From Rosa chinensis (lineage: Eukaryota > Streptophyta > Magnoliopsida > Rosales > Rosaceae), in contig NC_037094.1 of assembly GCF_002994745.2 (NCBI RefSeq), forward strand, positions 24,343,001 to 24,407,000: DNA of 64,000 bases, read 5' to 3'. The position numbers were made by a program, and so were the translations under genes. The stretch's first letter is position 1. Each line of letters opens with the position of its first letter. A model generated the notes under the pieces. The model had not been told where the DNA came from. It worked only from the letters and a program-made list of their open reading frames with translations, and did no database searches. Shown here piece by piece: positions 24,761 through 35,740 of this stretch.

Positions 24761-26244
24761 AGAGTTTCGGTATTTGTGTCAGTCTAGTTACTTTAGTTCT
24801 TTTTTTTGCTGAAGTGTAGGGTTTCAACCGGGTTTGTGATGAGACCCTATCAATTTAGACAAGGACTCACACAACAGATTTATCTAAGATGTGTATGAAT
24901 GCAGCCATCTAAATTGGGATAGTCTCCTATTAATTTGGCTTCCCTCTTTGGGAGCTGGAGGAAACATCATGGTGGGAAATCTCCCTCCTTTCTGTTAATC
25001 GTATAAATCATACCACAGTTTTATTGTTTCTCATTGTATGATAGCACCTGTTGGGCAAAATTTTAGACTTGAGATGGGATTTGGCACCACTGACATGGTG
25101 GAAAGTTGCCGCTCAATTTTTTAGGGTCATACAACAGTTCTGTCCTGAACGTTGTCTGAATTTGATTCATAATTCATATCAGACGACAGGTTTACAAAAA
25201 CGACGTCCAAAAAAAAAAAATCAATCAGACGGCAGAAAACTGTAATGTGTCGTCTGATTCAATTTTGTAGTAGTTGTCCAAAGTCAGCGATATAACATGG
25301 ACAAAGCACATTATGTTAGCACTCCATGATCGGTCGAAGTTTGGATGCAAGAAAGATCCATTTCGTCCAAAGGAAGATGACGAACAAGTATTGGGAGCTG
25401 AAATTCCCTATCTAAGTGCAATAGGCGCATATTGTACTTAGTCCAATTTACTCGACCAGACATTGCATTCTCAGTGAACTTGTTAGCTAGATTTAGCTCA
25501 GCGCCAACGCAGCGTCACTGGAATGGTATCAAGAACATTTTCGATACCTAAAAGGAACCATTGACTTGAGACTGTTCTTTCCCTATAGAGAGACAAGAGG
25601 GACTGCACATGGAACTGCAATCCCTAAAGGAAATGTTGATGGCGAAAACGCCACTCACTACACTAAAATGCCAAATGACGTTTTGGTCGGTTTTTGTTGA
25701 CGCTGGATACATATCTGACCCACATATCGTTCCCAAACTGGTTATGTATTTACCAATGGGAACACAGCGATATTTGGAGATCAACCAAGCAAACCTTTGT
25801 GGCGACCTCCTCGAACCACTCAGAGATCATTGTTCTACATGAGGCGGTTCTTGAGTGTGTATGGTTAAGAACTATCATTGCACATATTCGAGGACTAGTG
25901 GTTTGAGTTCTATCACTGAAGAGCCTACTTGCATTACGAACACAATGCAGCTTGCATCGAACAGATGAAGCTAGGTTATATTAAGGGTGATAACACAAAA
26001 CACATACGCCAAAGTTGTCCTACAATCAGCAACAACAGACTCTCCTCAAGATTCAAATGAATCAAGTAAGGTCTGAGGAGAATGTGGCAGATTTGTTCAC
26101 CAAATCATTACCTAAGGATACATTGAGAAACATGTGAAAAGCATAGGAATGTGAAGACTTTCCAAGCTCCCTAGATTAATGTAAGTATCAGGGGGAGGTG
26201 TAGACGTCAGGGGGAGTCTAACACACACATGTCATACTCAAATG

Positions 26245-26340
26245 TAAAAGGTGCGTTGTGCTCTTTTCCTTCGACCAAGGTATTTTGTCCCACAGGGTTT
26301 TTATGTTACTTGGCAAGGTTTTTAGTGAGGCAACAACTCA
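26245..26340 (+). other. Conserved Copia 3' non-coding block
   Basis: Contains GTGCTCTTTTCCTTCGACC, TTTTGTCCCACAGGGTTTT and CTTGGCAAGGTTTTTAG just before the polypurine tract. The same block is present in reverse orientation near the corresponding end of both minus-strand Copia elements (51238-51322; 28728-28815 and 29042-29112). Confidence 0.8.
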
Positions 26341-26361
26341 TGCACCATTTCGTCTTTGACT

Positions 26362-26376
26362 TGGCACAAGGGGGAA
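26362..26376 (+). other. Polypurine tract
   Basis: ACAAGGGGGAA directly precedes the 3' LTR and would prime plus-strand synthesis. Confidence 0.85.
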
Positions 26377-26585
26377 TGTTAAAGGAAAAACATATTATGT
26401 GCCTTCGTCAAAGTGATTGACGGAGAGGAATCAAGCAATTACGATTAACATCAATCAGCATGAATATGAACCAATCAGTAGTTAATGTATCATTGTAATT
26501 GTTCTTTCCATTGTAATTCTCTCCCTATATAAAGGGTTATGAAATGAAATGAGTAGACCAATTCCAATTCCCATTTACTTTTACA
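26377..26585 (+). repeat. 3' LTR of Copia element
   Basis: Partner of 14565-14779. Starts TGTTAAAGG, ends TTTTACA, followed by the ATTAA target duplication. Confidence 0.95.
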
Positions 26586-26672
26586 ATTAATTCTTTTTTT
26601 CTTCTTTTTATTTATTTTTGGGACTTTTTTGCCCTCTTCCCCCTCACCGATTTCTCTCTCCTCCCCCCTCAC

Positions 26673-26676
<4 letters not shown>

Positions 26677-26724
<48 letters not shown>
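26677..26724. repeat. (CT)n microsatellite
   Basis: CT repeats inside the split Mutator-like element, immediately upstream of the dehydrogenase fragment. Confidence 0.9.
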
Positions 26725-26754
26725 CAGACGACGTCGGATTTCTCTCTCCCTCCC

Positions 26755-26915
26755 TCCATCCCTCCAGCAGGTCGCCCACGACACCTGCTCTCGCCATCGC
26801 GGCGCCGAAACTCGTCGTCGTGCTCTCCATGGCCAAGCTCGACGCTAAGCCAACGGTCCTCGTCGCTTAGAAGCTCGGCGAGGCCGGGGTTGACCTTCTG
26901 AAGGAATCGACGACG
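26755..26915 (+). pseudogene. D-3-phosphoglycerate dehydrogenase N-terminal fragment
   Basis: One frame reads a serine/alanine-rich stretch like a chloroplast transit peptide, then MAKLDAKPTVLVA, a stop, then KLGEAGVDLLKE. This matches the start of the mature plastid phosphoglycerate dehydrogenase (first step of the phosphorylated serine pathway), where the family reads KPTVLVAEKLGEAG; the glutamate codon is now TAG. Only about 50 codons are present and the rest of the enzyme is absent. It lies between the inverted repeats of the Mutator-like element and is best read as a captured exon fragment. Confidence 0.65.
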
Positions 26916-26999
26916 GACTGAAAACTGCTATCTGGGACTGAAAACTGCTATCTGCATTGTGCAGTCATAACCATAAAAGTTGTTACATTAGTGCCTCCC

Positions 27000-27670
27000 A
27001 GTAGACTTGTATTGGGGGCCAATGTGACTGCTTTATTATTGACGGACTGAAAACTGCTATTCCAAAGTAAATGTAGTGTTAAATTGCAGTAGTCGATAAA
27101 TGAAAAAAATGTGTGGTTTGTGTCAATCTAGTGGGGGTAGTAGACAGAATATTGACCCTCAAATCTGGGTTTTTAGACATTATCTGTTGTTTTTGAGTGT
27201 GAATAACTTCTATATCTGTGAAACATAGGAAGCGGTGTAATGTTTGATGGTCTATTGGGGGCAGTAGACACATTAGTGCCACCCAGTAATGTCTTTCTTA
27301 GGAGACAGTAATCATCTCTTGTTGATTTGTTTGTTGATAAAGTGCAATACACTGTGAATCCTTGAAACTGGTGCAAGTTTAATGGTTTAGTGGGGGCAGT
27401 AGACATTACTGCCCCCAAATAATGTCTTCATACGAAGTCAGAACCCTTCACTAACTGTGCAAGTTTAAATGGTTAGTGGGGCAGTAGACACATTACTGCC
27501 CCCAAATAATGTCTTCGTTTTAAGTCAGAACCCTTCACTTAACTATCATTGACAGATTATTGTACTTTAATAAACTCAAAACAACATAAGACTTATCAAA
27601 ACTCTAATTTCATGATTAATTAACCACAATTAAGAATTAGTGGGGGGCAATCATCTGTCTATTACCCCCT
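27000..27670. repeat. Palindromic minisatellite (GGGGGCAGTA units)
   Basis: Five or six diverged copies at about 90-150-bp spacing. The best is at 27392-27416: GGGGGCAGTA, a five-base loop, then TACTGCCCCC. A second at 27478-27503 has a 9-bp stem and a 7-base loop. Each is followed by AATAATGTCTTC, whose TAATGTC can pair with GACATTA of the preceding loop region. It lies in the split Mutator-like element. The copies are too diverged for a simple satellite. Confidence 0.75.
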
Positions 27671-27699
27671 AATAGACCACAGTTTTGACGTCATCCGAG

Positions 27700-27850
27700 A
27701 CCTGCAAGGGAAGCCCACACCAGATTCCGGCGTGGAGCTTCGGAGCTTCCGGACATCTGATGAACAAAACCGGTGAAGCCCATACCCGATTCCAGCGTGG
27801 AGAGCTTCCCGGACATCTGACGACAAAACCGGCGAAGCCCAGAGGGTTGG
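27700..27850. repeat. Tandem duplication of about 72 bp
   Basis: Two copies with shared words GAAGCCCA, ATTCCGGCGTGGAG / ATTCCAGCGTGGAG, GGACATCTGA and ACAAAACCGG. GC-rich; no recognised protein. Confidence 0.75.
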
Positions 27851-27948
27851 ATCGTGGAGTTAGATGGCGTCATCCTCTGGTGGTCCGACGGTGGACGGAG
27901 TGGCGACGGTGGAGGCCGACATCGACGGTGGAGTGGTAGGCGTGGTGG

Positions 27949-27953
<5 letters not shown>

Positions 27954-27992
<39 letters not shown>
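27954..27992. repeat. (GA)n microsatellite
   Basis: About 19 GA units near the right end of the split Mutator-like element. Confidence 0.9.
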
Positions 27993-27996
<4 letters not shown>

Positions 27997-28424
27997 AATA
28001 GATGAGGGGAGAGAGAGAGATATGAGTTTAATTGTTAATTAAAATGAGGCAATACTGTCAAACACTGTTAGATTGGGTAAATGGGGTTAAAAAACTCTTG
28101 GTGGATAAGTGGCAATTTTAGCCAAAATGGGTAAGTGTCACAGCCCCAAAAATGTAATCCTAAGCAACAACATATATGTTTGAAGATAAGTTCAACAACA
28201 TATTAATCTAGTGCTAAAGAATAGTTATATATATGTTCATGTTTTGACTATAAAGAATAGTTATATATGTTCATGTTTGACTATACTTCTAGTAGTGGCC
28301 CTGTACTGCATTTGTTAATAACATATGGTTTTTAATTGATTAGTACGTGTGGTTGTTTAGTAGATTTATTGGTCTCTGTGATTTTATTACATGTAATAAC
28401 TTAATATAGCTTGTCAGTTGAACT

Positions 28425-28674
28425 TGTTGTAAACAGAAAAATTTATGAGAGAGAGAGAGAGAGAGAGTTTGGACACAGATAATCAGATTGTGTGTGTATT
28501 ATCTCACCATGAGGGGTTTATATAGGAGTACCTGATGTATACAAATAGGCAATGTTTAATAGCAACGTCAATTACTCTTATTCACAATCCTATCAATCAC
28601 TAATCTATAGTGAAAGGAAGGCATATATGACTCTCCATCTATTTACATGATATTAGCCATAATTATTTACAACA
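28425..28674 (-). repeat. 3' LTR (element orientation) of minus-strand Copia
   Basis: About 250 bp, containing a short GA run and a TATAT-containing promoter-like stretch. Partner is 35484-35740. Confidence 0.92.
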
Positions 28675-28727
28675 CTCCCCTTGGATATTTCATGTCAATA
28701 GTGTTTCCTAGGCTTAGCGTTCTAAGT

Positions 28728-29112
28728 TGGCCTCGTCAAAACCTTGCCAAGTAATAAAAACCCTGTGGGAGAAAAACAACCTTGGTCGAAGGAGAAAAAA
28801 GAGCACAACGCGCGTGAATTGGAGTAGTCGTATCACAATAGAGATAGGTGAAGTCTTCTTATCATCATCATAAGTAGATAGTATGTCTACGAGAGGGATG
28901 CATTAGAGTGCTACACCAAACCTGGCCCGGTAAACCCAGTGGAGAAACCCGTGTCGAAGGAAAAAGATGAGCAAATGCAGATATGTCAAATCAAAGCATC
29001 TTCAGGATGTTACTATAATTGGAGTGACCATGCTAAAGATGTGCCTCGTTAAACTTGCCAGGTAACAAAACCCAGTGGGACAAAATAACCCTGGACGAGG
29101 ACAAAAGAGTAC
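28728..29112 (-). repeat. Tripled Copia 3' non-coding block
   Basis: The block AACCTTGCCA ... CCCTGTGGGA ... CTTGGTCGAAGGA occurs at 28728-28815 and again at 29042-29112 (CTTGCCAGGTAAC, CCCAGTGGGAC, CCTGGACGAGGAC), with a weaker third copy at 28920-28978. The other two Copia elements in the window have a single copy. Confidence 0.7.
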
Positions 29113-29599
29113 ATGATGGTCAATGGGTATGCTTCAGGATACTCCCCTTGATTTCGACTCCCCTGAAAATTACATGTTAGGTAATTCAGATAGTTTACAT
29201 AGACCAATATCTTGAACATGCTTCTGGAATGTGTACATTGGTAGTGACTTGGTAAAGAGGTCTGCATGATTGTCTTCAAATCAAATATGCTTAACTTCAA
29301 TCTTCTGATGCTCCTGTTGTTGCTAATTGAAGGAGAACATCTGTACAATATGTTGGTGTTGTCTCCTTTGATAAAACTCGTCTTTATCTGCTCTATGTAA
29401 GTAGCATTATCCTCGTAGATATGGTTGGTTCATCAGTGTGGAATGCAGTCCACATGTGCGAACATGCTTGTAACGCTTTAGCCATTACATTCACATACTG
29501 CTTCGTGAAGAGCTAGTATCTCATCATGATTCGAAGAGGTAGCAACAAGTGTCTATTTGTAGACCTCTAAGAAATTGCAGTATTCCCAATGGTAAAGAC

Positions 29600-32500
29600 A
29601 TAACCAGTCTGGAACATGCCTTGTGCGGGTCTGATAGATATTCTATATCAGCATATCCAACAAGGCAAGCATCATTCTGAGGATCAAGGGGGTTGATCCA
29701 TTCCTTGATGCATAGGGTAGAATAAGCCCATATCCGCCTTACCTTAAGGTAGCGAAAAATGTCTTTTATGCCATTCCGGTGGCGGCGTGTTGCGCAGAGC
29801 TATATCTAGCTAACAAGTTCACATTGAATGAGATGTCCTGTCTAGGGCATTGAGCCAAGTACAAAATGCGCCCATTGCACTTAGATATGGGACTTCTAGC
29901 ACCAATATCTCTTCGTTATCATCTGCAGGATGATACGTTCTCTCTAGACTTCAGACGACCATGGCTGTGCTTGCTTTTATCCTCATTAAAGCATCTTAAC
30001 ATCTTCTGGATATAATTTGTTAATGGACCAAAATTCATCTGCACTGTGCTCGGGCTCCAGGTCGAGACAATAATTTGTTCTCCCAAGCCTTCATCTCAAA
30101 TTCCAACTTCAGGTGCTTTGCGGTTTCCTTGATTTCTTTAGGAGTATCGATCAAATTCATGTCATTACATAGACCACCACAATACCAAACTAGGAACTTG
30201 TTTCCTTAATAAACATGCATGGGCATAGTTTATTATTCACCTATCACATCCCGATTAAATATTCACTTAGACGTATACCACCTCCGTCTGGATTGTTTCA
30301 ATCCATAAAGTGAACGCCTCAAAACTAATGAAGAGCGTGTTCCGTGGTCTAGAACTATTTGCATCGGGTAATTAAGTCCTTCAAGAACTTTTTGTATATC
30401 TCTGTATCGTGATCCCCATAGAGATAAGTTACGACCACATTCATAAGCTGCATATTTCTGTTTTCGAAACTACCAACTGAAAAGGTAGTGGAACGTTATG
30501 ACTCCATTACGGGAGAATACGTCTCCTCGTAATCAACACAGGGCGTTGAGAAAATTATTGCGCCACTAGACGAGTCTTGTGTATCACAATCTCTTTTTCT
30601 CATTACGCTCCTTACAAATACCCATTAAATTCTACGGGTTTAACATGGGGAGTGTAGGAACAACAGGTTCAAACACCTTTCTCTTTATCAAGGAATCTAA
30701 TTCGACCTGGATTGCTTATTTCCTTTTTGGCCAGTCGTCTCTTCGTTGAATTTGATCAACAAAGCAAGGTTCGAGGTCATCGCATATTATAGTTCGGTGG
30801 CCACCGCAAAAACTAATATATCATCGATGATGATCTCATTCCATTCCAAATCTCACTAAATTTACCGAGATCGGATGGGGTTCAAATGTTGGAGCGTCCC
30901 CCAACATCGTCTCTTCTAGGACAGACCCATAATCGATTATCTCATGAGATGATCGGTTTGTGATTGCGATTTAGAGGATTCATTTGTGCCAAGTTTACCC
31001 CTCTAGGGATAAGAATCCTCGAACCTAATGGTCTACCTCACTTCAGTGGCAGGACATATGACTGGTTAGCCGCCATGGTCGTACTCGTCCATCTGGGACG
31101 ATACATCCTACAGGCGTCTATCCTTGCAGCACATTTGCAGCAGGTATATATGATCTCGTCACTTTAGCTAGATCAGAGAAAGCGTCTGGAATATTTTGGG
31201 CTACACTCTGTAGATCTAGAATTCTCCGCACTTCATTATCACATTGTCGGTTCGGGGATCAAGATGAGACATAGTGGGGACATCCACGTCAATTCACGTC
31301 GTTCATCAGAACGGTAACGTTCTTATCTCCCCTAACGGCGGAAGACTGTCTCATCAAAGTGACACTCCGCAAATCTAGCGGTAAAGAGATCGCCTGTCAA
31401 GGCTCAAAGAGCACATAATGGATGAGATTCATAATCGACATGTATGCCATCCTTTGTTGAGGACCCAATTTGTACGTTGTGACGGCAACAATTGGCACGA
31501 GGACTGCATACCCAAATCACGTAAGTGCGAAACATCAGGTTCGTATCCAGTCACCAACTGTAATGCGGAGTAAGGTTGGGTAGTAGTGGGCCTCAACGGA
31601 CCAACATAGCTGCATGCAAGATTGCATAGCCCCACACAAAACTAGGAGCTTGTGCGCATTACCAAGATTCTATTTGCGAGACCATCTTGGGTGTGAACAT
31701 AGGAACTATATGTTCAGCATCAATCTCAAGGGATATGCAATAATCATCGAAAGACTTCGATGTAAACTCTCCGGTATTATCAAGTCTTATAGACTTTATG
31801 GATAATCCGAGTGTGAACCCTCAATTTCATGATTGGGTGAGAGTTTAGCAAAAGCAACGTTTCTTATGGACAATAGTTAACATGTGATCACTTTGTCGAT
31901 ACATCAACCAAAACCATTAAATTTTAACTGGTCCACATGGTGGTTGGATATGTCCACAAATTCCCTGCATTCTGTGCAGAAAAATGGTGTATGTACTAGT
32001 CTTTGCATATGATGGTCTAGTATGGCATAGCGTTCATTATATACAAGACCCTTATTCAGAAGGGGTGCACCTACGATGAATTGAGGATACGGTGCATCAT
32101 ACTTTGACCTGGGTGTCCCAAAAGTCATGCCATCGCAAGTAGTTGCTTGAATTAGTTAGCTTCTAGCTAACAGATTCAATTCTCCAATGTACGCTTCTGG
32201 CCGCACACTCAAAGGTTATGCAAAGATATTCCACGCATTTTTCTCAGTGGTTTCAAGTGGTAACTGTTGGTTCGAATATCCTTAATACTCAATAACGTTC
32301 TTCTGGAACGTGGAGATTATAAGGCCTCATTAATGGTAGGTTCAGTACCATTGGACAACATATGGTGGGTTTTGCCATAGCCCTCTATCAGGTTGGATTG
32401 CCCTGATACGGTTGTCACAGAGGTATGAATAGACAATAAGTTTGAAAAACATCTCCGATCTGGGAGTATGGTGTGTGTAATACACTTTTAACCAGACAAC

Positions 32501-32740
32501 AAACTTCCCCACAGAATATGTCTATTCATTTATTTAATTCAATGGATCACATGTATAAATAAGTTTATTGAATTAAATACATTCGAACATAACCACATTT
32601 TCATAATCCAAAATGATTGAAAACATAAATCACCAAAAATAATCCGAAGATGTTTCATTCATTAAGATGAAATAGATATGACACAAGGGACCAATTATAC
32701 CCATGTCTTCGAGTTCTAATCCTCGGTATGTTCAGTAACT
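29600..32740 (-). pseudogene. Copia pol, decayed (minus-strand element)
   Basis: Reading the minus strand downward, the integrase tail (TGTCTCATCAAAGTGACACTCC side) is near 31300-31400. RT words YEETYSPVM, ITFHYL and LSLWG are near 30400-30540. RT/RNase H-like text with a DMPLDTA-type step is near 29830-30000. The integrase domain lies within 31400-32500. All are frameshifted or carry stops, and no functional enzyme is encoded. Nucleotide similarity to the plus-strand Copia pol can be seen by eye over many 15-20-base words. Confidence 0.75.
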
Positions 32741-32744
32741 GCCT

Positions 32745-33240
32745 GAAAATCCATGATCTCTAGTGTGGAATCGATAGAAAATTACCTCTTCAATAAAGTT
32801 GGTATTTCGAGTTCCGCGACCGGCGTAATACTCATCTACTGCTTCGGCTATCGCACAACAGGTGCGGGACCAGCAGTCAATTCCTCCACATCGATAACAA
32901 AGATCATGCTGATTCTGTGGCAGCGGGCCGGACCAGTGTTCCTTTCAACTCGGGCTTGCTGAGTTATGGCATCATGGTTCCTACCACATGGGCCTTGGCC
33001 ACATGGAGCTGATTACATGGCCTCTTGGACTTTGGCCAAGTGGCAGACGGTCATATGGGCTAATTTCGTTCTGCCAATCATGTCTTGCTTCAAGCAAGAA
33101 ATGGTCATCTGATGGTGAAAGTGCTCTTCCAGAGCGACCCAAAGAGTCTGTATATCCTCTTCATCGGATACTCAACTTGGAGTGTTTACTCCATATGTTT
33201 CCTTTTGAAATTATGGCACTCATATTAAAACCTCAATGAC
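32745..33240 (-). pseudogene. Copia gag C-terminus, decayed
   Basis: The minus strand reads CYRCGGIDCWSRTC, a zinc knuckle in which the histidine is replaced by cysteine, followed by EYYAGRGTRNTNFIEE, a text typical of Copia Gag ends. The upstream basic stretch is frameshifted. Confidence 0.7.
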
Positions 33241-33429
33241 GACATTGTTAGCATTGATTGTTGATCTATCTTCTTTGCAGTCAGATGAATTTTCACATCT
33301 TGAGTTCACTTTAGATAGTTTCTTCTGGAGACCTCCAAAGCAACAAAGTCAAACATGTTGAGATTTGACATTTCTTACAGGAAAGGAACAAATAATATTA
33401 GTGCTTTGGGTAATATCATCCATAAGCAA

Positions 33430-34760
33430 GTAATGAGAACTTCAGGTTCTATAACATGCGGATTAGACATGTAAAATCTACTGGTTTTATCATGTGTGGT
33501 GAATTTATGAAGGAAACTTCAAGTTTCTTAAATGGCATTATCGAAACTACAAGTTCGATTTATGTATGAACTACTGGTTCATCAGATACCTGCATTTTCT
33601 ACACATATATTCTAATGCGAAAATTTGGACAAGTAACACAATAATATTGAATGAGCAAATTGAAAAATCTCACAAATTGGATAAATAAAATCACAAATCA
33701 ATTGAGATATTAATTGCATGCTAGTAATTAACAGATTAATTATCACACAATTATGTGAATAAATGCTTCTGGCAATTAATTACACATATTAAATATGGTG
33801 AATCTATTTACAATATGAAATCATTTTTCCTTTTATTTTGATTCTGCTGGACCAAAGAAGGAGTGGGCTTGATAGTGAAGCCTATCGAGCTTAGTCTGCG
33901 GGCTCGTGACCTAGGCTTTCATGCGCTAGTCAAAAGTATGTGAGGCCTGCTGGGCTGCTAGGTCCTGCAGAGGGAGAGTGGGCCTGCTGGGCTCAGGCTA
34001 GTCTGCCAAGGAATGAAAAGTTATTACTCAACCCTTTCGGTAACTCCAATTGAATACGACCAGGTAAGGAAAGATGAGGTTTAGGTGGAGCGAGGCTCGC
34101 TTAAGTACACAGCCTCATCTGAACCTTTCCTAGACATCGCATCCAACTGGATGAGCCTAGTTTGAGAAGATTCATAACTTTTGTCATGGTAACATGTAGT
34201 GAGCTTCTATTCTGGCCTTGCAACTTGGGCCTGAGCTTCTGGCTCGAATTTGTTGCTATGACTTTGGGCTTGATTTGAGCTTCTGACTCAGCCTCATTAA
34301 TATTCACAATTATAACATAACCAAATTCAATATATGTTATTAAATCGTAACATAAATATATTAATGCAGCGGTTATATACCTAGGAAATGGGTTCAAATC
34401 CCATTAATGCTTCTGGCATTATGTACAGGTAATAAATTTGGCAAATGCTTCTGGCACAATGTTTATGTAATAATCACGTAATAATTTAGCCCATAATGCT
34501 TCTAGCATAAAGAATTATAATGGCAGATTCAAATTTGTGTAACCAAAAATTAAGCCCATAATTCTTCTATCATAATTCACGCAATAATTCAGAATTGTCT
34601 CAATGTGATAATGAAGTGATTGTGTAATGAGCAAAATTACAGTGGTAATGAGCATAAATTACAATGGTAATTGCTTAGATAAAATCAATCAAAATCAAAT
34701 CACGGGTTGATCAATCACCAATTAATTGCCTCAAATCTGCTTCTGGCAGAATTAATACTA
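33430..34760 (-). repeat. Dispersed short-hairpin array (leader of minus-strand Copia)
   Basis: About ten short inverted repeats with different arms and a conserved five-base loop. Examples are GAGAAC-TTCAG-GTTCT near 33438, GAAAC-TTCAA-GTTTC near 33517, TGAAC-TACTG-GTTCA near 33567, GAGC-TTCTG-GCTC near 34233, TAATGC-TTCTG-GCATTA at 34405-34421 and TCTGC-TTCTG-GCAGA near 34736. Two further perfect ones lie in the pol region: GTTAGC-TTCTA-GCTAAC at 32155-32171 and ACGTTC-TTCTG-GAACGT at 32295-32311. Confidence 0.8.
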
Positions 34761-35470
34761 AATAATTGTAACACATATTAACTGCCATAGTGGTACAGTG
34801 GACAACATGTTGAGTGGTACCTATTTTAGCTGGGTCGAATCCAGCAACTGCATAATATGTTTTTTTTCTTTCTTGTTGAATTGATGTACTGATATTGATT
34901 TGTACTACTGGACCAAGTACTACAGATATATAGTTGCAGTCCATAAATTTTCTCTTTTCTTTTCCAATCAAACAATCCCAAACACATGAACAAATATATA
35001 CAAATACGTATACCAAATAAATAAATCATGTAGGATTTGCTAGGGTTCATGCATTATGGTGATTTTTCATATTCATCAATAGGTCAATCAATAGGTTTTG
35101 GAAACGTTACTTGATGAAGGACGGATAAATCTTCAGCTTATGTGTGCAGAACTGAGAAGGTGTTCTTCAGCCAATCCAAGAACTATTGCCTCTTCTGGTA
35201 GGAAATCCCGAATCTCAAAGCTATTCGATCCAAATCTTAGAGCTAGTTGTGAACACGGAGCAGATTCTCTTCTGAAAGCTGCCACTTCAAATGGTGTACA
35301 GGTCTCAAAACGACTCCAATATGGCTGAAATTTGGAGGTCAGAGAGAAGAGCAGAGACGAACAACTTTGATGAAGGAAAGATTTGATCTGAGGTCCCGAT
35401 CAAGAGTTTCGGGGCGTGCAAACAGGCTGCAGCAGGGTTTTTTTTCTGGTTAGGGTTTGGGTTAGAGCTT

Positions 35471-35483
35471 CGTGCTGATAACG
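35471..35483 (-). other. Putative primer-binding site
   Basis: Minus strand CGTTATCAGCACG, directly adjacent to the LTR end; same as in the element at 51024-61348. Confidence 0.6.
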
Positions 35484-35740
35484 TGTTGTAAACAGAAAAT
35501 TCTAGAGAGGAGAGAGGAGAGAGAGAGAGGAGAGATTTTGACACAATAATCAGATTGTGTGTGTATTCATCTCACCATGAGGGGGTTTATATAGGAGTAC
35601 ATGATGTATACAAATAGCAATGTTTAATAGCAACGTCAATTACTCTTATTCACAATCCATCAATCACTAATCTATAGTGAAAGGAAAGGCATATATGACT
35701 CTCCATCTATTTACATGATATTAGCCATAATTTTACAACA
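35484..35740 (-). repeat. 5' LTR (element orientation) of minus-strand Copia
   Basis: Partner of 28425-28674. Followed on the plus strand by the GAACT target duplication. Confidence 0.92.

Larger units (their letters stand above)
20595..25274. mobile_element. CACTA (En/Spm-type) element, non-autonomous
   Basis: The left end CACTACTACAAAAATTGAAT is mirrored by ATTCAATTTTGTAGTAGT on the right (the last G is missing). A 3-bp target duplication TGT lies at 20592-20594 and 25275-25277, as expected for CACTA. Sub-terminal arrays of TCAGACGACAG / CTGTCGTCTGA and ACAACAG words occupy about 350 bp on the left and 200 bp on the right; these would be the transposase-binding motifs. No transposase reading frame was recognised in 4.7 kb. 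The interior carries a MADS-box exon and a GA microsatellite. It sits inside the Copia RT/RNase H region and is therefore younger than that element. Confidence 0.92.
17831..26140 (+). pseudogene. Copia pol, decayed and split by CACTA
   Basis: Protease DDSGTTHTI lies near 17860, GAG-pre-integrase HDRLWHRGHD near 18280, integrase core 18590-19030, integrase tail FADCYFDETVFPS near 19200, and RT from about 19870 with QLMDVVTAYLYGDLD. TGA replaces a tryptophan codon at 19977-19979 and there is an extra A near 20215; both lesions are shared with copy 1. At the catalytic box the sequence reads VVVYV then ITGT, so the two aspartates are deleted. After the CACTA (20595-25274) the frame resumes with RYNMDKAH and continues to RNase H: AISWRSTKQTFVATSSN, HEAVLECVWLRTII and NVADLFTKSLPKDTLRK. 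Non-functional. Confidence 0.9.
14565..26585 (+). mobile_element. Full-length Ty1-copia retrotransposon with nested CACTA
   Basis: LTRs of 215 and 209 bp begin TGTTAAAGG and end TTTTACA. The 5-bp target duplication ATTAA is perfect at 14560-14564 and 26586-26590. A primer-binding region follows the 5' LTR and a polypurine tract precedes the 3' LTR. Inside are a leader of about 1.7 kb, gag, and pol in the order protease, integrase, RT, RNase H. The element is dead: gag and pol are frameshifted, the RT YVDD box is lost near 20440, and a CACTA element interrupts the region between RT and RNase H. Subtracting the CACTA leaves about 7.3 kb. Confidence 0.95.
14505..28123. mobile_element. Mutator-like element split by a Copia insertion, with PGDH fragment
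   Basis: Before 14565 and after 26585 the flanks of the Copia element belong together. The left end at 14505-14564 (GGAAAATGCTCATTTGTTACCC, then CCCTTTACCCAATTAA) is mirrored by the right end at 28064-28123 (GATTGGGTAAATGGGG, then GGATAAGTGGCAATTTTAGCC). This gives diverged inverted repeats of about 60 bp. Candidate target duplications AAAATGTAG and AAAATGGGT agree only in the first six bases, so the exact ends are uncertain. Without the Copia element the unit is about 1.6 kb and carries a host gene fragment plus palindromic repeats, typical of a Pack-MULE. Confidence 0.55.
28425..35740 (-). mobile_element. Ty1-copia retrotransposon, minus strand
   Basis: LTRs at 28425-28674 and 35484-35740 begin TGTTGTAAACAG and end TTTACAACA. 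The 5-bp target duplication GAACT is perfect at 28420-28424 and 35741-35745. In element orientation the primer site CGTTATCAGCACG lies at 35471-35483 next to the LTR and the polypurine tract at 28675-28684. The polyprotein is on the minus strand and broken throughout. A leader of about 2.2 kb between primer site and gag holds a hairpin array. LTR differences are mainly one-base indels. Confidence 0.93.
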
